This document shows, in pieces, positions 40,220 through 51,934 of a stretch of 64,000 bases of DNA. A model generated the notes under the pieces. It was not told the DNA's origin. It did no database searches and saw nothing but the letters and a program-made list of their open reading frames with translations. The position numbers and the translations under genes were made by a program. This DNA comes from Fistulifera solaris. Lineage: Eukaryota > Bacillariophyta > Bacillariophyceae > Naviculales > Stauroneidaceae. Each line of letters starts with the position of its first letter. The stretch's first letter is position 1. The stretch lies in the NCBI GenBank assembly GCA_030295235.1, contig AP026176.1, forward strand, positions 186,001 to 250,000, given 5' to 3'.

Positions 40220-43005
40220 TGCGCCGGTACGATTGGTCTATAATACGATAGAGGAATGAAAAGATATCAGCAAGAGAAGGAGCGATGATATACGTTTGAT
40301 AAGACTGATGGCTATCACACCATCGGCAAAACCTTTCTAAGGCAACACTCACTGTCGACTTTGAAAAATGATAGAAGAGACGATCGATCGTTGATATAGA
40401 GAGTTGTTTTTACGTCTGCGTTTTACGTTCGCATGAAATAAGAAATAAGAAAGCGTGGATGACGAACGATGGCGCTATGATGCTCTTCGCATTGTGACCA
40501 AGCCAACAACCGAAATATCGCAACGTCGAGGTGTTCGCGTCGGGCTGACAAAATGCATCAAAAACAAATGGGACACACGGAAGTGAGGCCTTTTATCACT
40601 GTTCCCAACTTCGACCGATGACGATACTGGGATACTGAGAGTGTAAATAGAGTTTCGCTTCCGGCAGCCAATCAAAGTGCGTATTGGACAAAGAATAAAA
40701 CCGTTATGAACAAATTTCCGCCTATCTCGAGAATAAGATTCTGAGTACTATGGATTGACCAGTGACCGCCAATCACCGTTTAACGAGAAAGTGACACCAG
40801 ACAAATTTGTTGGAGAAGGACGTTTGCTAGAGTTATTAGACACACTTTTGCTACTTCAATGCTGCCTGATAAGCACTTGGCACTTGGCACTTGGCACTTG
40901 GCATTCGGTTGTAAAGGCCATACCAGGTAGTCCATAGTGCACGTGCACTTTACCAGGGAGACACGGGAACGCACCTCTGCTTGGTACATTTTTCTACGCA
41001 AACCTACGTGAGTGTACACTTTTTCCCGAACCTTCCAGTAATCTTTAACACTCGACACTGTACCCTGTACCTCCGTATAACTTTAGGACAAAAGAGACTT
41101 TTCTACTTCTCGATAGATACACCAACTCGAAGCGTTTTTCGCCTCGCATAAAGTTGCATTAGTAATTTGTAGGAATTAGGAATACGGTACACGGTACAGT
41201 CAACTTACCGAATGCGAATTGCGAATGCGTCTGCTCAATCCCGAAAAACCAAACGATAACCGATAACCAACCAAAAAACCAACAACCAATAACCAATTCA
41301 TCAGAAGCTGTAGTTTCTTCTATGTTACTTGCTCCGACTCCGACGGTGAACAAAATTACTCCGCAATTCTCAGGCTTACGGGGTACGGGGTCCCAGTTAG
41401 ACATGTGACTCCCTCTAAAATTCTGTGGCAGTGAAGTGACTTCCAAGGCAAGCTCTCGGCAGTGAAGTGGAAGTGAAATCACTCCCGTGTCGCACTGAGT
41501 CTAGTATCTGCTAAACTGTACTCTTGTCAGTCACTTACTCTAGGGACTGCCTCAAGTGCACTAGGGTTTTGACTTCCTACGTAGCTTTACGTAGGTGTAG
41601 TACTTGGCAGTGAACCCTTTTGGCTTGGAAGTGAAGTGAAGTGGAAGTGAAATTTCCTTACGGCAGTGAAGTGGACGTCAGCAGTGCAGAAGTCACATGT
41701 CTAGTCCCAGTACAAATGTTACAGGCAACAGGCAACAGGCATGGCATTTAGGATTTCGGAGTAGTAAAGTACTATCGATTTCTCGAAAGGGAACTTCAAG
41801 GTAAATCATTAGCAGACGTCAGACGGAGGAGGCAAGGAAGTTTCCTTGGGAGGAGGAGGGAGGAGGTGCCAGGTAACTGGTACAGTCTCACGTCTCACGT
41901 CACTTTGGTCTTTAGTCTCTATACTCTATACTCACGTCTCACGTCTCACGAATATTGTACGATGACAAATAATGAAGGAACCTCCACGAACACAAAAGAA
42001 GGTCAATAATTAGGAATGTCAGTACATTTTCCCTTCTGGCGTCAGACGTCAGACGCCAAATAATACTGTCAGCTGTCAGTTGTCAGTTGGCGTTCCGAAT
42101 CAGCCAACTTAATACCGGTAGGACTTTAGCTTAGATCTTTAGAGAAAAAATAATGGATAAGGCATAACCACTGGGCGAATGGACGAAGATCGGGAAATGA
42201 CTAAGGAATGGGCACGAAAGAGGTAAAGAGCTATCAAAGTGATTTTTATCTTTTCCCTTTTTTGTTCTGTTTGGGTTCGAGGCCGGAGTCGGGTTGATAG
42301 TTGATGGTTTGATTTGATCTGTGTCCGTATTCTTCTTTCTGTTAGTTGGAGTAAACTCGCTAACGTCAACATTTTCAATCTTAGTTCGCACTCGGCAACC
42401 TGTTCGTAAACGGGCTCTAGAGTTCCACCCTCAACTCCAAGGATACACAGGGCTTTGAAGACTCAAGACTCAAGATCTCAAGAGTCTATTGTCTGTCGTC
42501 TTCGAACTTCGAACCGACTCTACCTCCTGGTACAAAGTACGAACCGTTTCCAATTTCCAAGTTGTACGATTTTTCATCCTCTTGCGCTGTTCGCTGTTCC
42601 TTTTTTGCTAAGTATACTAAATTAGTTACGACTTCTAACAAGATTCTATGGCGTTTGGATTTGGCCCAGTGCCCAGTTTCATTTGAAATGTCGTACTTCT
42701 TCTTCAAATCTGAATCAGGTTGAAGTTCCAAATGCCAGTTGAAGTAGAAAAGGCCTTTGTACCTCGCGCTTTCGGTGAAACTGCAGAGTTATATCATTCA
42801 ACCTCTATCCTTAACGGTTATCTTCTTTTAGGTACCGGTATACCTACGGGTCACGGATCACGGCTGATTCACCTCTCTAAAACTAGTTTGAGAGAGTCTA
42901 GAGAGCTACCGTAGTCTAGCTTCAACTTATTAACGAGGTTATACTTCAAAACATGACGGATAGAAGGCTAAAGTTGTTGGACTGAAGTTTGAAATCTACT
43001 CAATT
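40220..43005. other. gene-poor region rich in short tandem duplications
   Basis: I see no supported gene in 2.8 kb. The sequence is full of 6-10-base words repeated two to four times head to tail: CACTTGG x4 (40874-40901), AACAGGC, GTCAGAC, TCACGTC and GAAGTG-based runs between 41400 and 42100. Frames at 42131-42391 and 41159-41482 (minus) are open only through biased composition. Confidence 0.5.
40874..40901. repeat. tandem repeat (CACTTGG)x4
   Basis: Four perfect copies of the 7-mer CACTTGG. Confidence 0.92.
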
Positions 43006-44622
43006 TCAAAATAGCGTCCAAAGAGTCAGCAACACTTGACACGCAGCAACTAGAAGGATATTATTTGTGAATTGTGATATAGCGGTTGACGGAGCATTAG
43101 TCGGAGGTGATTCTGTTGAAGTAGGAGAAGGTTCGCTCTCTGGGCCAACGAAACCGGCGGGGATTGCACAAAAGTGTATACATTTGAACAGTTAGTTTTC
43201 GGAGAAGGTTGGAAATAGACACAAAGTAGACCAACTCACAAAAACCTACGTACCCGATGGACTGCTCGCACTCGCATATTCAATCCGCAAAATTTTTGAT
43301 CCTCCATAGTTGTTGATATCGTGGGACCCATCGCTGGAGACAAGCAAACGACCACAGGCATCAAAGTCAACATCCACTGGACGAAACCCATCTGGCCATT
43401 GTGCTTCGGGACTATGAGATAGTAAATCTATCGGTGCTTTTCCCATCACGTCACCGTTTTCATCCATTTCAACATAGACAACACTGTAACCGACCGGCAC
43501 ATCACGGTTCCAACTACCGTGCATGGCAATAAAGGCGTATCCGTCCATTTCTTTGGGAAAGGCTACATTGGGAGGGCAGTCGGACGGCGTTTCTTCGTTG
43601 TATCGATAGAACGTAATTCCCAACGGTGCAGTGTGTGCCTGCATGGAGAGTTGCGAAGTCATATAGTTCGCACGACACTCTTCATCCGTCATCGAGTCCA
43701 GAAAGGTTGGCCAAGCCCAAACGGTATCTCGACCCATTCCCGGTGGTTGAGGCAAATTGAATTCTGTCCAACAATAAGGGTAGCCCCAGTGTTTGCCGGC
43801 GTCTTCGTCTTTGAATCGGTTCAATTCCTCGGCCTAGTAATAGTGTTACTCGTGAGCACAAAGATACCAGGTAACCATATAGCTGCCTAATTCAAGGGTA
43901 GCCGCGAGCTCAAAACAAAATCACATTCGACGAAAATCAGCACTACTCACCGGATTGTCATTGTGAATGTCACCCCCAAGATCATCTCGTATCAGATCGT
44001 CGGCACTATTCTCGACGCCCCATAACACCCCAAATCGATCGAACGCCAAACCGACCTCATTCCGCAGCCCGTCCGCAAAGACTTCCCCGTTTGTGAAATT
44101 CAACGGAAATAGACCGGCATTCGTAACATCGAATCGTCGAATCCGTGATCGAAAGGAATTGTCATCGATATTCTTGTTGGAACCGACCGAAACGTAGAGA
44201 CGCCCATCTGCATCGAAGGCCAATGTCCGTGTCGTATGACCGTAGGGTGCACCTCCATTTCCGTCGGCATTGATATTGTTGATGACTTCTTCAGCTTCGG
44301 ACGAGCCGACTTGCTCAGCGCCGCTGGTGTAGGGCCATCGATACACAATTTTATCATTACTGGCGTACAAATAGTCGTCGTGGATCGCGATACCGTGATT
44401 CAATTCCGTGGCCGTCACCAAGGTCGAGCGCGAGTCCGCAATTCCGTCACCGTCGCTATCAAAACACCGAATGACGCTGGAAGATCCGCGTTCGACGACC
44501 AAAAAGTCGGACGCTCCCAACGCTCGGATGCTCCGCGCTTGATCGATGACGATCGGCAGTGCATACGCACAAAATCCGGACGGTAACACGGCTTCCTCGA
44601 GTGATGGTAACAGTGAGCACAT
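43006..44622 (-). CDS. sorbosone-dehydrogenase-like secreted propeller protein (three exons)
   Basis: Minus-strand exons are 44622-43951, 43833-43254 and 43139-43006, with introns of 117 nt (GTGAGT...CTAG) and 114 nt (GTACGT...CCAG). The total is 461 residues. The start is near LPSGFCAYALP. ARSIRALGASDFLVVERG and CFDSDGDGIAD match the opening of L-sorbosone/soluble glucose dehydrogenase propellers. Later blocks are LYASNDKIVYRWPY, GHTTRTLAFDADGRLYVSVGS, FADGLRNEVGLAFD, GYPYCW and YAFIAMHGSWNRD, with GRLLVSSDG near the end. Exon 3 is inferred: it opens a Ser/Pro/Thr stretch (ESEPSPTSTESPPTNAPS) and ends in a hydrophobic tail (NILLVAACQVLLTLWTLF). Without it the product stops at SPSGT. A signal peptide is expected on an upstream exon that I could not place. 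Oxidation of a sugar-type substrate is inferred from the family. Confidence 0.78.
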
Positions 44623-45039
44623 GTTCTTTCGTTTCAGTTGCTGCCTTAATTTGTGCACTGGAATAATCGAAAGGAGGAAGGTCTATTCTATATGCGCGGA
44701 GTGCACGCGTTGCATCAAAGAAAATGAGGTGTTTCACGGTGGAGATTTTCGCGCTGACATTTTCGCGCGATCTTTTCGCGCGCAAAAGATTCTTTAACCC
44801 TATTCTTATCTGACATTGTCAAGGCGTCTTAGCATGGCAAGTAGGCTGACTTCCTTATTAAAGCGTCTGAGCACGACAACTAGGATGACTCCCTTAGCTA
44901 TTTTGCTTAAGGAGGTGTTCGATTGTCAATTTTTGATTTTGAAGAACCCGCAAAAGAAAGGCGATATGTCGATGAGAAAAAAGCCACCTTTCCTTTCTCG
45001 CAGACCACGCAACGATACTCTACACTTGGCTCTAAGGCC
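44623..45039. other. intergenic; may hide a 5' exon of the sorbosone-dehydrogenase-like gene
   Basis: The dehydrogenase starts without a signal peptide, so an upstream exon may lie here. No clear one was found. Otherwise nothing recognised. Confidence 0.4.
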
Positions 45040-45525
45040 CTATAATGCCCACTCAGACAGGATCTCTTGTATCAGATCGTGTTTTCTTTTCCGAATCATT
45101 CGATTGCTATGTCCTAAGCTCTCTCCGACAGGAATTGGTGTATTGGCCATGTCCCACAAGGTCGCTTCTTCTCGTATCAACTCCTCCCGATCCATCGACA
45201 AGGCAACAAGCTCGTTTGTATCATCTTCCATCGACCAAGCCCAAGTAGTTGTCGCATCGTCATGAGTCTGTACGGATACTTGTATTGGTAGGAGAAACGA
45301 TTCGTCCTCGTCGTCGTCGATATTCTCCGCCAAATACTTTTCAATTAAATGACACCGTCGTGCCGTTTGTTGCAAACGATCGTTCCATGCGTTGGATGGT
45401 CCCAATACTGTCATGAGAATGCTACACACCAAGCGGAGGGAGCGCAGGTCGTTGGACGAAGCCACCAACGCATCGTAACAGTCACGCAATTGCTGTAGCG
45501 AGATGGGATTCGGAATACTCATCAT
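45040..45525 (-). CDS. small acidic helical protein, unknown
   Basis: A 161-residue protein from the ATG at 45525 (the frame opens slightly earlier but only with a non-ATG codon). The first half is mostly helical (ISLQQLRDCYDALVASSNDL, SLRLVCSILMTVLG). A central acidic run is ENIDDDEDESF. The C-terminal part has alternating charge (DREELIREEATLWDMAN, RMIRKRKHDLIQEILSEWAL). It has no signal peptide, membrane segment, Cys motif or recognised domain. The uninterrupted frame, sensible start and balanced composition make it more likely real than not. It is convergent with nothing and stands between the sorbosone-dehydrogenase-like gene and the plastid hydrolase. Function unknown. Confidence 0.55.
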   Translation of the reverse strand: MMSIPNPISLQQLRDCYDALVASSNDLRSLRLVCSILMTVLGPSNAWNDRLQQTARRCHLIEKYLAENIDDDEDESFLLPIQVSVQTHDDATTTWAWSMEDDTNELVALSMDREELIREEATLWDMANTPIPVGESLGHSNRMIRKRKHDLIQEILSEWAL

Positions 45526-45921
45526 TTGATCCGTTATTTTATGCAAGTCGTTGAAATGCGATAATAAAGGAAAGCAATGATAAGAGTATAATTAATACTT
45601 TCTGATTGTTTAATTGCTGTTCTCACGAAACAAAAAAATGCAAAAATAATGCCGAGTTCACTCGTGATCCATTTTGCGAGTCGCGATTGGGTGTCTTTGA
45701 CTTGACGCGGTGCGACCTCTGAAGTTCCTATGTACGAAACGCAGGCAGATCTTTTTGCTCTTTTTGCGGCGCAACAAAAAAATTAAAGACGACGACGATT
45801 TTTAAAACCTTAGAGTATTCAACATAAACTTTGTAGCGACCTTTCGATGCCCTTCCCATTTCTAAAAGGAAAGAAAGGCCTGAAGTACTGAGAGAGGACG
45901 GGGAAAGCTAGCTCAACAGCA
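45526..45921. other. divergent intergenic region
   Basis: Between the small minus-strand gene and the plastid hydrolase; nothing recognised. Confidence 0.5.
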
Positions 45922-47009
45922 ATGAGGAAAATGTCAGCAAATATGCGAACGCATCTCGAATTTCTTCTCGCAGTCTTCTTCGGACTTTTATGTTACAGCC
46001 AATCCTTTCTTTTCCGGTCACTCGAAAGAAGTTAGTAGTACAACAAAGAACAAGCGCACAAAAGTCAACAATAGAGAAAGAAGTTGCACTACGAACCTAT
46101 TCCTACAAGGACTACAATGTCACTTATCGCTACAAACCTCCGGCACCGGGACATGAACGGGATGCACCTTTATTGCTGATACATCCGGTCGGAATCGGGT
46201 TATCGTCGTGGTTTTGGGAGAATTTCATGGACGCTTGGGAATATGGAGGACCCGTCTATGCGCCTGATTTGTGGGGCTGTGGAACTGTCTCGGACAATGA
46301 TTTAGGGCAGATGCCGTCGTCCTCGTTTCCGGATCGCTGGGTGGAAGCCTGTGAGAGTATGCTATCGCTGGCTGTGGACTCGGGCGCCCCGAAGAAGTCA
46401 CTTTTCCCTTTTGTCGGAAAATCATGGAGTAGCCCTTCCACCACGAGTCGATGGGTTGTTGTCGCACAGGGGGGCTTGGCACCCATTGGTGTTCGCGTGG
46501 CGCATCGGAATCCATCGCAAATCTCGCACTTGATTCTGACGTCTCCACCGACGTGGTCGGACATGACGACCGCGATTCCTCTCAACGAACTACAGCGCAA
46601 TGACTAATTTTTGCGATCTCCCGTGTGGGGATCTTTGGCCTTTGGGTTGTTGGAGACGCGCTGGGCGGTGTCTTTCTTTTCGAATTTGTTCTTATTTGCT
46701 AGTAATCATGTCAACGATACGACCAAGTGGCTGGATTGTGTGCAAGCCGGTGTCGGTCCAGCGCAACGATATGCGGTCATGTCATTCAATGCCGGATTTT
46801 GTCAACAAGTGTCGAATGAAAAGGAGCTGACGGAATTACCACAGCCAACTCTTATTTTACAAGGCGATGAAGACAAGTCGCGGAATCGACATGAGTATGT
46901 ACAAAAGATGAAAGACTGTCGAATACAAACGATATTGGGAAAGAATGTGCTTCCTTGGGAAAGTCCTGATCACGTCTGCCGAGCAATTCAGGATTTTTTA
47001 GACACATGA
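45922..47009 (+). CDS. plastid alpha/beta hydrolase (one frame break and one in-frame TAA)
   Basis: The ATG at 45922 starts a hydrophobic signal (HLEFLLAVFFGLLCYSQS, then FLF, the aromatic plastid cleavage pattern) that is out of frame with the body. A TTTT run (46010-46013, CTTTTCC) is where one more T would join them. The body shows RTYSYKDYNVTYRYKPP, PLLLIHPVGIGLSSWFW, the oxyanion-side HPVG, AWEYGGPVYAPDLWGCG, WVVVAQGGLAPIGV (nucleophile elbow reading GxQGG-like, with Gln rather than Ser) and, after the gap, RSPVWGSLAFGLLETRWAV, PQPTLILQGDEDKSRNR and SPDHVCRAIQDFL with the catalytic-type Asp and His. TAA at 46605-46607 interrupts it in frame. Similar plant plastid hydrolases exist; the substrate is unknown. 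Confidence 0.72.
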
Positions 47010-47568
47010 GAAGTTGATTTGACGACAAAAGACGTGCTCTTGATTTGATCATGCGATTGCGCTTTGTCGAACAAAAGAAACGAACTCACCGAGAGCAAGC
47101 AATGATCATCTGCGGTGTTCTCGAATCGTTCGCATTTCACTTTTATGTTTCATTTGGACGTTACAGCCTTTTCTAATTGATACCATTCTGGTCTAGAATT
47201 CTTGACACTAAGATTACTCACACATACGGTAGCTCTATTTTTAGCTAAGCTTGAGTGACTGCCTGCAATAAAGAGCAACGGCCTAGTCCTAAGATTTACT
47301 CCGGAGTAGTTAGAGATGAATCATTTCGGTACTTCATCTCGTAATAGCAACCGTGAAGTTCGATGACTATATCATGAAATGTACTTCGTTCTTCTTTCAA
47401 AATGTTGACAGAGATGATGACCATGACCGAGCCCAAATGCGAATGCGACGATGACGCCTTCTTGCCTCTCTACGATGTCACCGCAGTTGCTTATACAAAC
47501 AGCGAGCTGCTCGTTACTGCATCAACAAGTATCTGCATTGATTTCGAGTTCATAGTTTGTGGTAAAAC
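47010..47568. other. intergenic; 3' part duplicated upstream of the next gene copy
   Basis: The last ~170 bases, including the ATGTCACC and GCATCAACA words, resemble the sequence upstream of the copy at 49779. The LRR-like duplication therefore included 5' flank. No gene. Confidence 0.55.
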
Positions 47569-49119
47569 ATGGAGACAAGCAGAGCAGAGGACGATTTCCT
47601 CGAATTGATCCCCAAACGACGATTGTCGTATCAACAATTTGCGTTAAAACCCCGCAAACGGAGAAACTATATGCCGATGTATCGTTTCCGACGGGATCCG
47701 AGCCATCTGAACGAAATAGATTGGGAAAACTACCACAATACTTTTCTATGGCGCGACAACAAAACTATCATTCATGTGGGTGTACAAGGTGAATTTTTCA
47801 AGGCACCGCAGAAACGTATCAGTTTCTATATTCTTCGCGGAGATAAGGAAATGCTACGATGCGCCATTTTTGGGAAAACGGATGCTGCTATTGCTGAAAC
47901 AATCAGCTTTCTTTGGTCGTTGAGAGCCGAAGACGGCGGACAACGTAAGCACGTCAACTCGCTGCTGATCGATTTTGTAGTCGATTTTGACGTTACTGTC
48001 CTGACGGCAAAGCAATTAGCTCGAATATTGGATTCAAACCCCACACGGGATTATTATCTTGCAGGAGGAGCTTGGAGTACACAACAAGCCGTGGTTATGG
48101 CGACAAGGCCTTATTCAATAGATTTAAAGCTTGGAGGGGAACCCTTTGCTTTTGAAGACGATGGGTTGGCGTTCGTGGATGCCCTGAGAAAACGTCAAAC
48201 GCCTTTCGGATCACTATGGATTACTCTCAACAGAAATGAAAGAGGTTTTAGTCGGGCTAACATGGAGCGTCTGTTGAAATTGGAGGTATTGGAGAGCATA
48301 AAAGTTACTTCTAGGTATGAGGGCCGCTTCCTTGAGCCGCTCTCCGCCAAGGCCAAAGCTTTGGAATATATTACTGAAGGGCGCTTTTATCGGCCAGAAG
48401 ATTTCGAGTCGATTGAAATTCCCGCAAAAGATTTGAACCTTACATGGTACTTGGATGAAACTGGCAACTACAATGGCCTTCTCATCTCCTTCTTGAACCG
48501 TGTTGCCGACTTGGGGCACCTGGAAAGATTAAATCTTTCAACATCCCGCAGCCAGTGGGCCCTTGATAACGAATTTCCCAATATTAGCGAGTTTCCAGCC
48601 ATAACGAAGGCATTGGTCGATGCGATAGCCGGAAACCAAAAGTTGACTCACCTGAATTTGCAAGACACTTATTTTCTGTGGTACTATCCCCCTCATTTGG
48701 ATTTCCAAGAAATATTCAGGGTAATTGAAAACCATGGAAGTCTGCGATCGTTTAGAATCTCTGAATACCCACGGGCGGATCCCAATTACTCTTGGCTGAA
48801 GCAGCTGCTGTCGAGGAATCGGTACATCACCGTTTTTGATAGTTGTGGTATTAGGTGCTCCGATGGGTCAAGCGTCGATCAGATGTATGCCCTGAATTAT
48901 TTTTTCTGTGGATCAGCCGAGTTAATGAAGGTTTCTTCATCGCTGCGCCCCACACTGGTGGCAACAGCCCTCATGGAAAGCGCTTCCGAATGTTTCAGTA
49001 TGCAGCACTTTTGTTGTCCGACCACACTGACGTCTTGTGTGAATGTCTGCAAGAATATTAGTTGGCACGGTCATAATGGTTGTCACGATAATCAATACTC
49101 CGTAATCTTGAATAGCTAG
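47569..49119 (+). CDS. LRR-like protein, tandem copy 1 (3' frame break)
   Basis: A 516-residue reading frame. The N-terminal signature is EDDFLELIPKRRLSYQQ, with YRFRRDPSHLNEIDW and FLWRDNKTIIHVG. The C-terminal two-thirds contain irregular Leu-rich segments (FLNRVADLGHLERLNLS, ALVDAIAGNQKLTHLNLQDT, VIENHGSLRSFRISEY, WLKQLLSRNRYITVFD) resembling ribonuclease-inhibitor-type LRRs. Near the end the frame shifts after CGCTTCC (about 48986). The other frame gives MFQYAALLLSDHTDVLCE and stops at 49059-49061, as expected from copies 2 and 3, so the last ~45 residues of the open frame are not ancestral. There is no signal peptide or membrane segment. LRR fold is inference; function unknown. Confidence 0.68.
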   Translation: METSRAEDDFLELIPKRRLSYQQFALKPRKRRNYMPMYRFRRDPSHLNEIDWENYHNTFLWRDNKTIIHVGVQGEFFKAPQKRISFYILRGDKEMLRCAIFGKTDAAIAETISFLWSLRAEDGGQRKHVNSLLIDFVVDFDVTVLTAKQLARILDSNPTRDYYLAGGAWSTQQAVVMATRPYSIDLKLGGEPFAFEDDGLAFVDALRKRQTPFGSLWITLNRNERGFSRANMERLLKLEVLESIKVTSRYEGRFLEPLSAKAKALEYITEGRFYRPEDFESIEIPAKDLNLTWYLDETGNYNGLLISFLNRVADLGHLERLNLSTSRSQWALDNEFPNISEFPAITKALVDAIAGNQKLTHLNLQDTYFLWYYPPHLDFQEIFRVIENHGSLRSFRISEYPRADPNYSWLKQLLSRNRYITVFDSCGIRCSDGSSVDQMYALNYFFCGSAELMKVSSSLRPTLVATALMESASECFSMQHFCCPTTLTSCVNVCKNISWHGHNGCHDNQYSVILNS

Positions 49120-49778
49120 GGCTTTTGGAGCACTTGTTCGTTGCATAATGCACAGAGACAAGACCGTACATAGAGCTTTACTTTTATCGACTTGCGAAAA
49201 GTTTAGTTGAGACGCTCCTCTCATCCATTTTTCCTAACAACGGATGAAACAAGGATGTAATGTCATTCAACGTCTCATAGCTTTTCGTCGGACTGGAGGG
49301 GACTTAAGTCATACATTCGTACTGGTATTCTGATGATACAAGCGACCGTGAAAAAGAGAATGATTAAAAGTTATGCGCAATCACTCGATTTAGATGTTTA
49401 GCTGATTTTAGATGGTAAGTTCTTAGTCTATAATTTTTGCCACTTATGTTATATGCATTAGCTCTCTCTAGGCTATAATTTAGGATTACTACAACTCATT
49501 GCATAGAGCAACATAGGTCATAGGTCATGTATCAAGAGTCATAGCGGTACACAACTGATGAAACTTGCTAAACTATAGCACAAAATGTATTCGAAATTTT
49601 CAAATTCGAGAAATACTATAGACTAGAGAGAGAAACGCGACGACGATATGCGAGATGCGCGACCATGATGACCGCGCTTATCTCCTGCCCGCGACGATGT
49701 CACCATAGCTGGGTTATGTACGTCGCTGCATCAACAGGCATTCCGCATTCATCTAAAAATTCATAGTTGGTGCAAAAG
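49120..49778. other. intergenic, duplicated 5' flank of the next copy
   Basis: The 3' part shares words with the sequence upstream of copy 1. No gene seen. Confidence 0.5.
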
Positions 49779-51436
49779 ATGGAGAAAAGGGCAGAAGACG
49801 ATTTCCTCGAATTGATCCCCAAACGACGATTGTCGTATCAGCAAATTGCGTTAAGACCCCGCCGTTGGAGAAGAAAGAATACGCCGACGTACCGCTTTCG
49901 ACGAGATCCAAGCCATCTGAACGAAATTGACTGGAAAAAGTACGGCAATACCTTTTTATGGCGTGACAACAAAACGATCATTCATGTGGGCGATTTCGAT
50001 GAATACTACATCACTCCAAAGAAACATATTAGTTTCTATATTTTATACGGAAACAAGGAAGTGATGAGGTGCGCAGTTTATGGGAAAACGGATGTTGCTA
50101 TAGCCGAAACAATAAGCTCTCTTTGGTCGTTGAGAGCTGTAGTAGAAGACGACAACCAAGGAAGAACCAACTCGTTGCTTATCGATTTCGTAATCAATTT
50201 TGACGTAACTGCCCTGACGACAGAGCAACTAATTCGTGTATTGGATGCGAATCCAAAACGGGAAATTTATATTGCAGGAGGAGTTTGGAGTACACAACAA
50301 GCAGTAGTTATGGCGACAAGGCCTTATACATTGAATCTAAAGTTAGGAGGGGAACCGTTTGCTTTCGAAGACGATGGGACGGCTTTTGTAAATGCCCTGG
50401 AAACACGGCAAACTCCCTTTGGATCGCTGCGGCTCTGCTTAAACAAGGATGAACAAGGTTTTAGCCGGGCCAACATGGAGCGCCTTTTGAATCTCGAGGT
50501 ATTGGGAAATATAAAAATAGTTCCTGTTTCTTACGAGGGCCCCTTCCTTGAACCGCTCTCCGCCAAGGTGAATGAATTGGATTACGACATCGAGGCGCGC
50601 TATTATCAACCAGAAGATTTTGAGACTCTTCTTATTCCTGCGAAGGATTTGAAACTAACATGGTATATGGATGAGACAAACAACTACAATAGACTTCTCA
50701 TTTCATTCCTGAATCGGATCGCACAGCTTGGGCACGTGGAAAGCTTGCGTATTTCAACGTATGGTAATCAGTGGGTCGATGATCACGGAACTTTAGATTT
50801 CATCGAGTTTCCAGAACTCACAAAAGCCTTGATCGGTGCAATAACCGGCAATAAAAAGTTGAAGCATCTTGATTTGAGCCACTGTTACTTTATGGGGAAC
50901 TTTCTCCATCATTTGGATTTCAAAGAAGTATTCCAGGCTATTGAAAATCACGAAGGGTTACGAACGTTATTAATATACGGATACCCGCGGGAGGATCCAA
51001 GTTACTGTTGGCTGAAACGACTACTCTCGAGAAATCGGTATATCACGGTTCTTGACAATCGCGATCAGAAGTGTTCCGATGGGTCCAGTGTCGATCAGTT
51101 GTACACTCTGAATTACTTTTACTGTGGATCGGCCGATTTAATGAAGGATTCGTCATTAATGCGACCCGCACTGATTGTGACAGCTCTGACGGAAAGCGCA
51201 TCCAGAAACTTTCAGCGCACTGCCTTGTCTCTTTTCATCATACAGATATGCTATGCGAAATTCTACACGAATTGGTTGGAGGCGGAGAACGTTCTGTTGA
51301 CCCACCTATCCCTATCGAGGCCGTATTGCCTGTCGCTACTACCACTATAGATGAAGCGAAAGAATTCGATCCATTGAATCGAAAAGCGAAGTCTCGGTTC
51401 TCCGGTTCGCCCAAGAAAAGGATGAGATATAATTGA
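49779..51436 (+). CDS. LRR-like protein, tandem copy 2 (3' frame break)
   Basis: Starts MEKRAEDDFLELIPKRRLS (ATG at 49779) and aligns with copy 1 along its length: FRRDPSHLNEIDWKKY, FLWRDNKTIIHVG, YIAGGVWSTQQAVVMATRPY, LKLGGEPFAFEDDG, FLEPLSAKVNELDY, ALIGAITGNKKLKHLDLS, CWLKRLLSRNRYITVLD. The frame shifts at TCTCTTTTCATC (TTTT 51232-51235). One more T continues into HHTDMLCEILHELV and a basic, Ser-rich end (AKSRFSGSPKKRMRYN) that stops at 51434-51436. Left uncorrected, the frame runs to 51350 with an unrelated tail. Copies 1 and 2 are close in sequence, so duplication is recent relative to copy 3. Confidence 0.68.
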
Positions 51437-51934
51437 TTCCCCCGTTTGTGAGCGCATCTACAAAGGCTGATTTTGTTAGCAGTCACTTAGCTTTCATGTT
51501 GAAGAAACAATTCACCCGGACGAGGTTTGTGTTCACGTGTTGAATATTAAGTGGATTTTTCCAGACGAGGTTTGTGAAACACAACACTTCTCTGATACGA
51601 ACGAATTAATTTTTGCACTTGTCATCTTTCTGGTGTATCCAGACCTTATGAGGCTCAGTATTACTATACACTTTGATGTAGCGAATACAATTCTATACAT
51701 AGCAATGATAGCACGACACGACTGGATATTACTTTTAATCATAGATTCGTACCGCTACGTTTACGCATATTATAGAACGTGAAAGCAATGAGCTGTGATT
51801 AGGATAGTACTTCGAAAACAACATCGCATGTTGTTTACTTTCATGCAAGCACACACGGTTATTGACAATACAGAATCCTTGCATAATAAACGAACTTTTA
51901 CTTCCTATGCTTTCTAACAAAAAACAAAAACAAG
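51437..51934. other. intergenic with a short repeated word
   Basis: A CCxGACGAGGTTTGTG word occurs twice (about 51517-51532 and 51563-51578), about 46 bases apart. No gene seen. Confidence 0.5.

Noticed and set aside
42131-42391. Two overlapping minus-strand frames of about 80 codons
   Set aside because: Lys/Asn/Thr-biased composition inside a repeat-rich intergenic region; no domain.
47402-47608. Short plus-strand frame upstream of LRR-like copy 1
   Set aside because: It overlaps the real start and lies in duplicated 5' flank; no feature supports it.
8480-51240. Programmed -1 ribosomal frameshifting as a general explanation of the A4 sites
   Set aside because: The sites are AAAAG in some mRNAs and CTTTTC in others, without a shared slippery heptamer; a DNA-level or sequencing cause is simpler.
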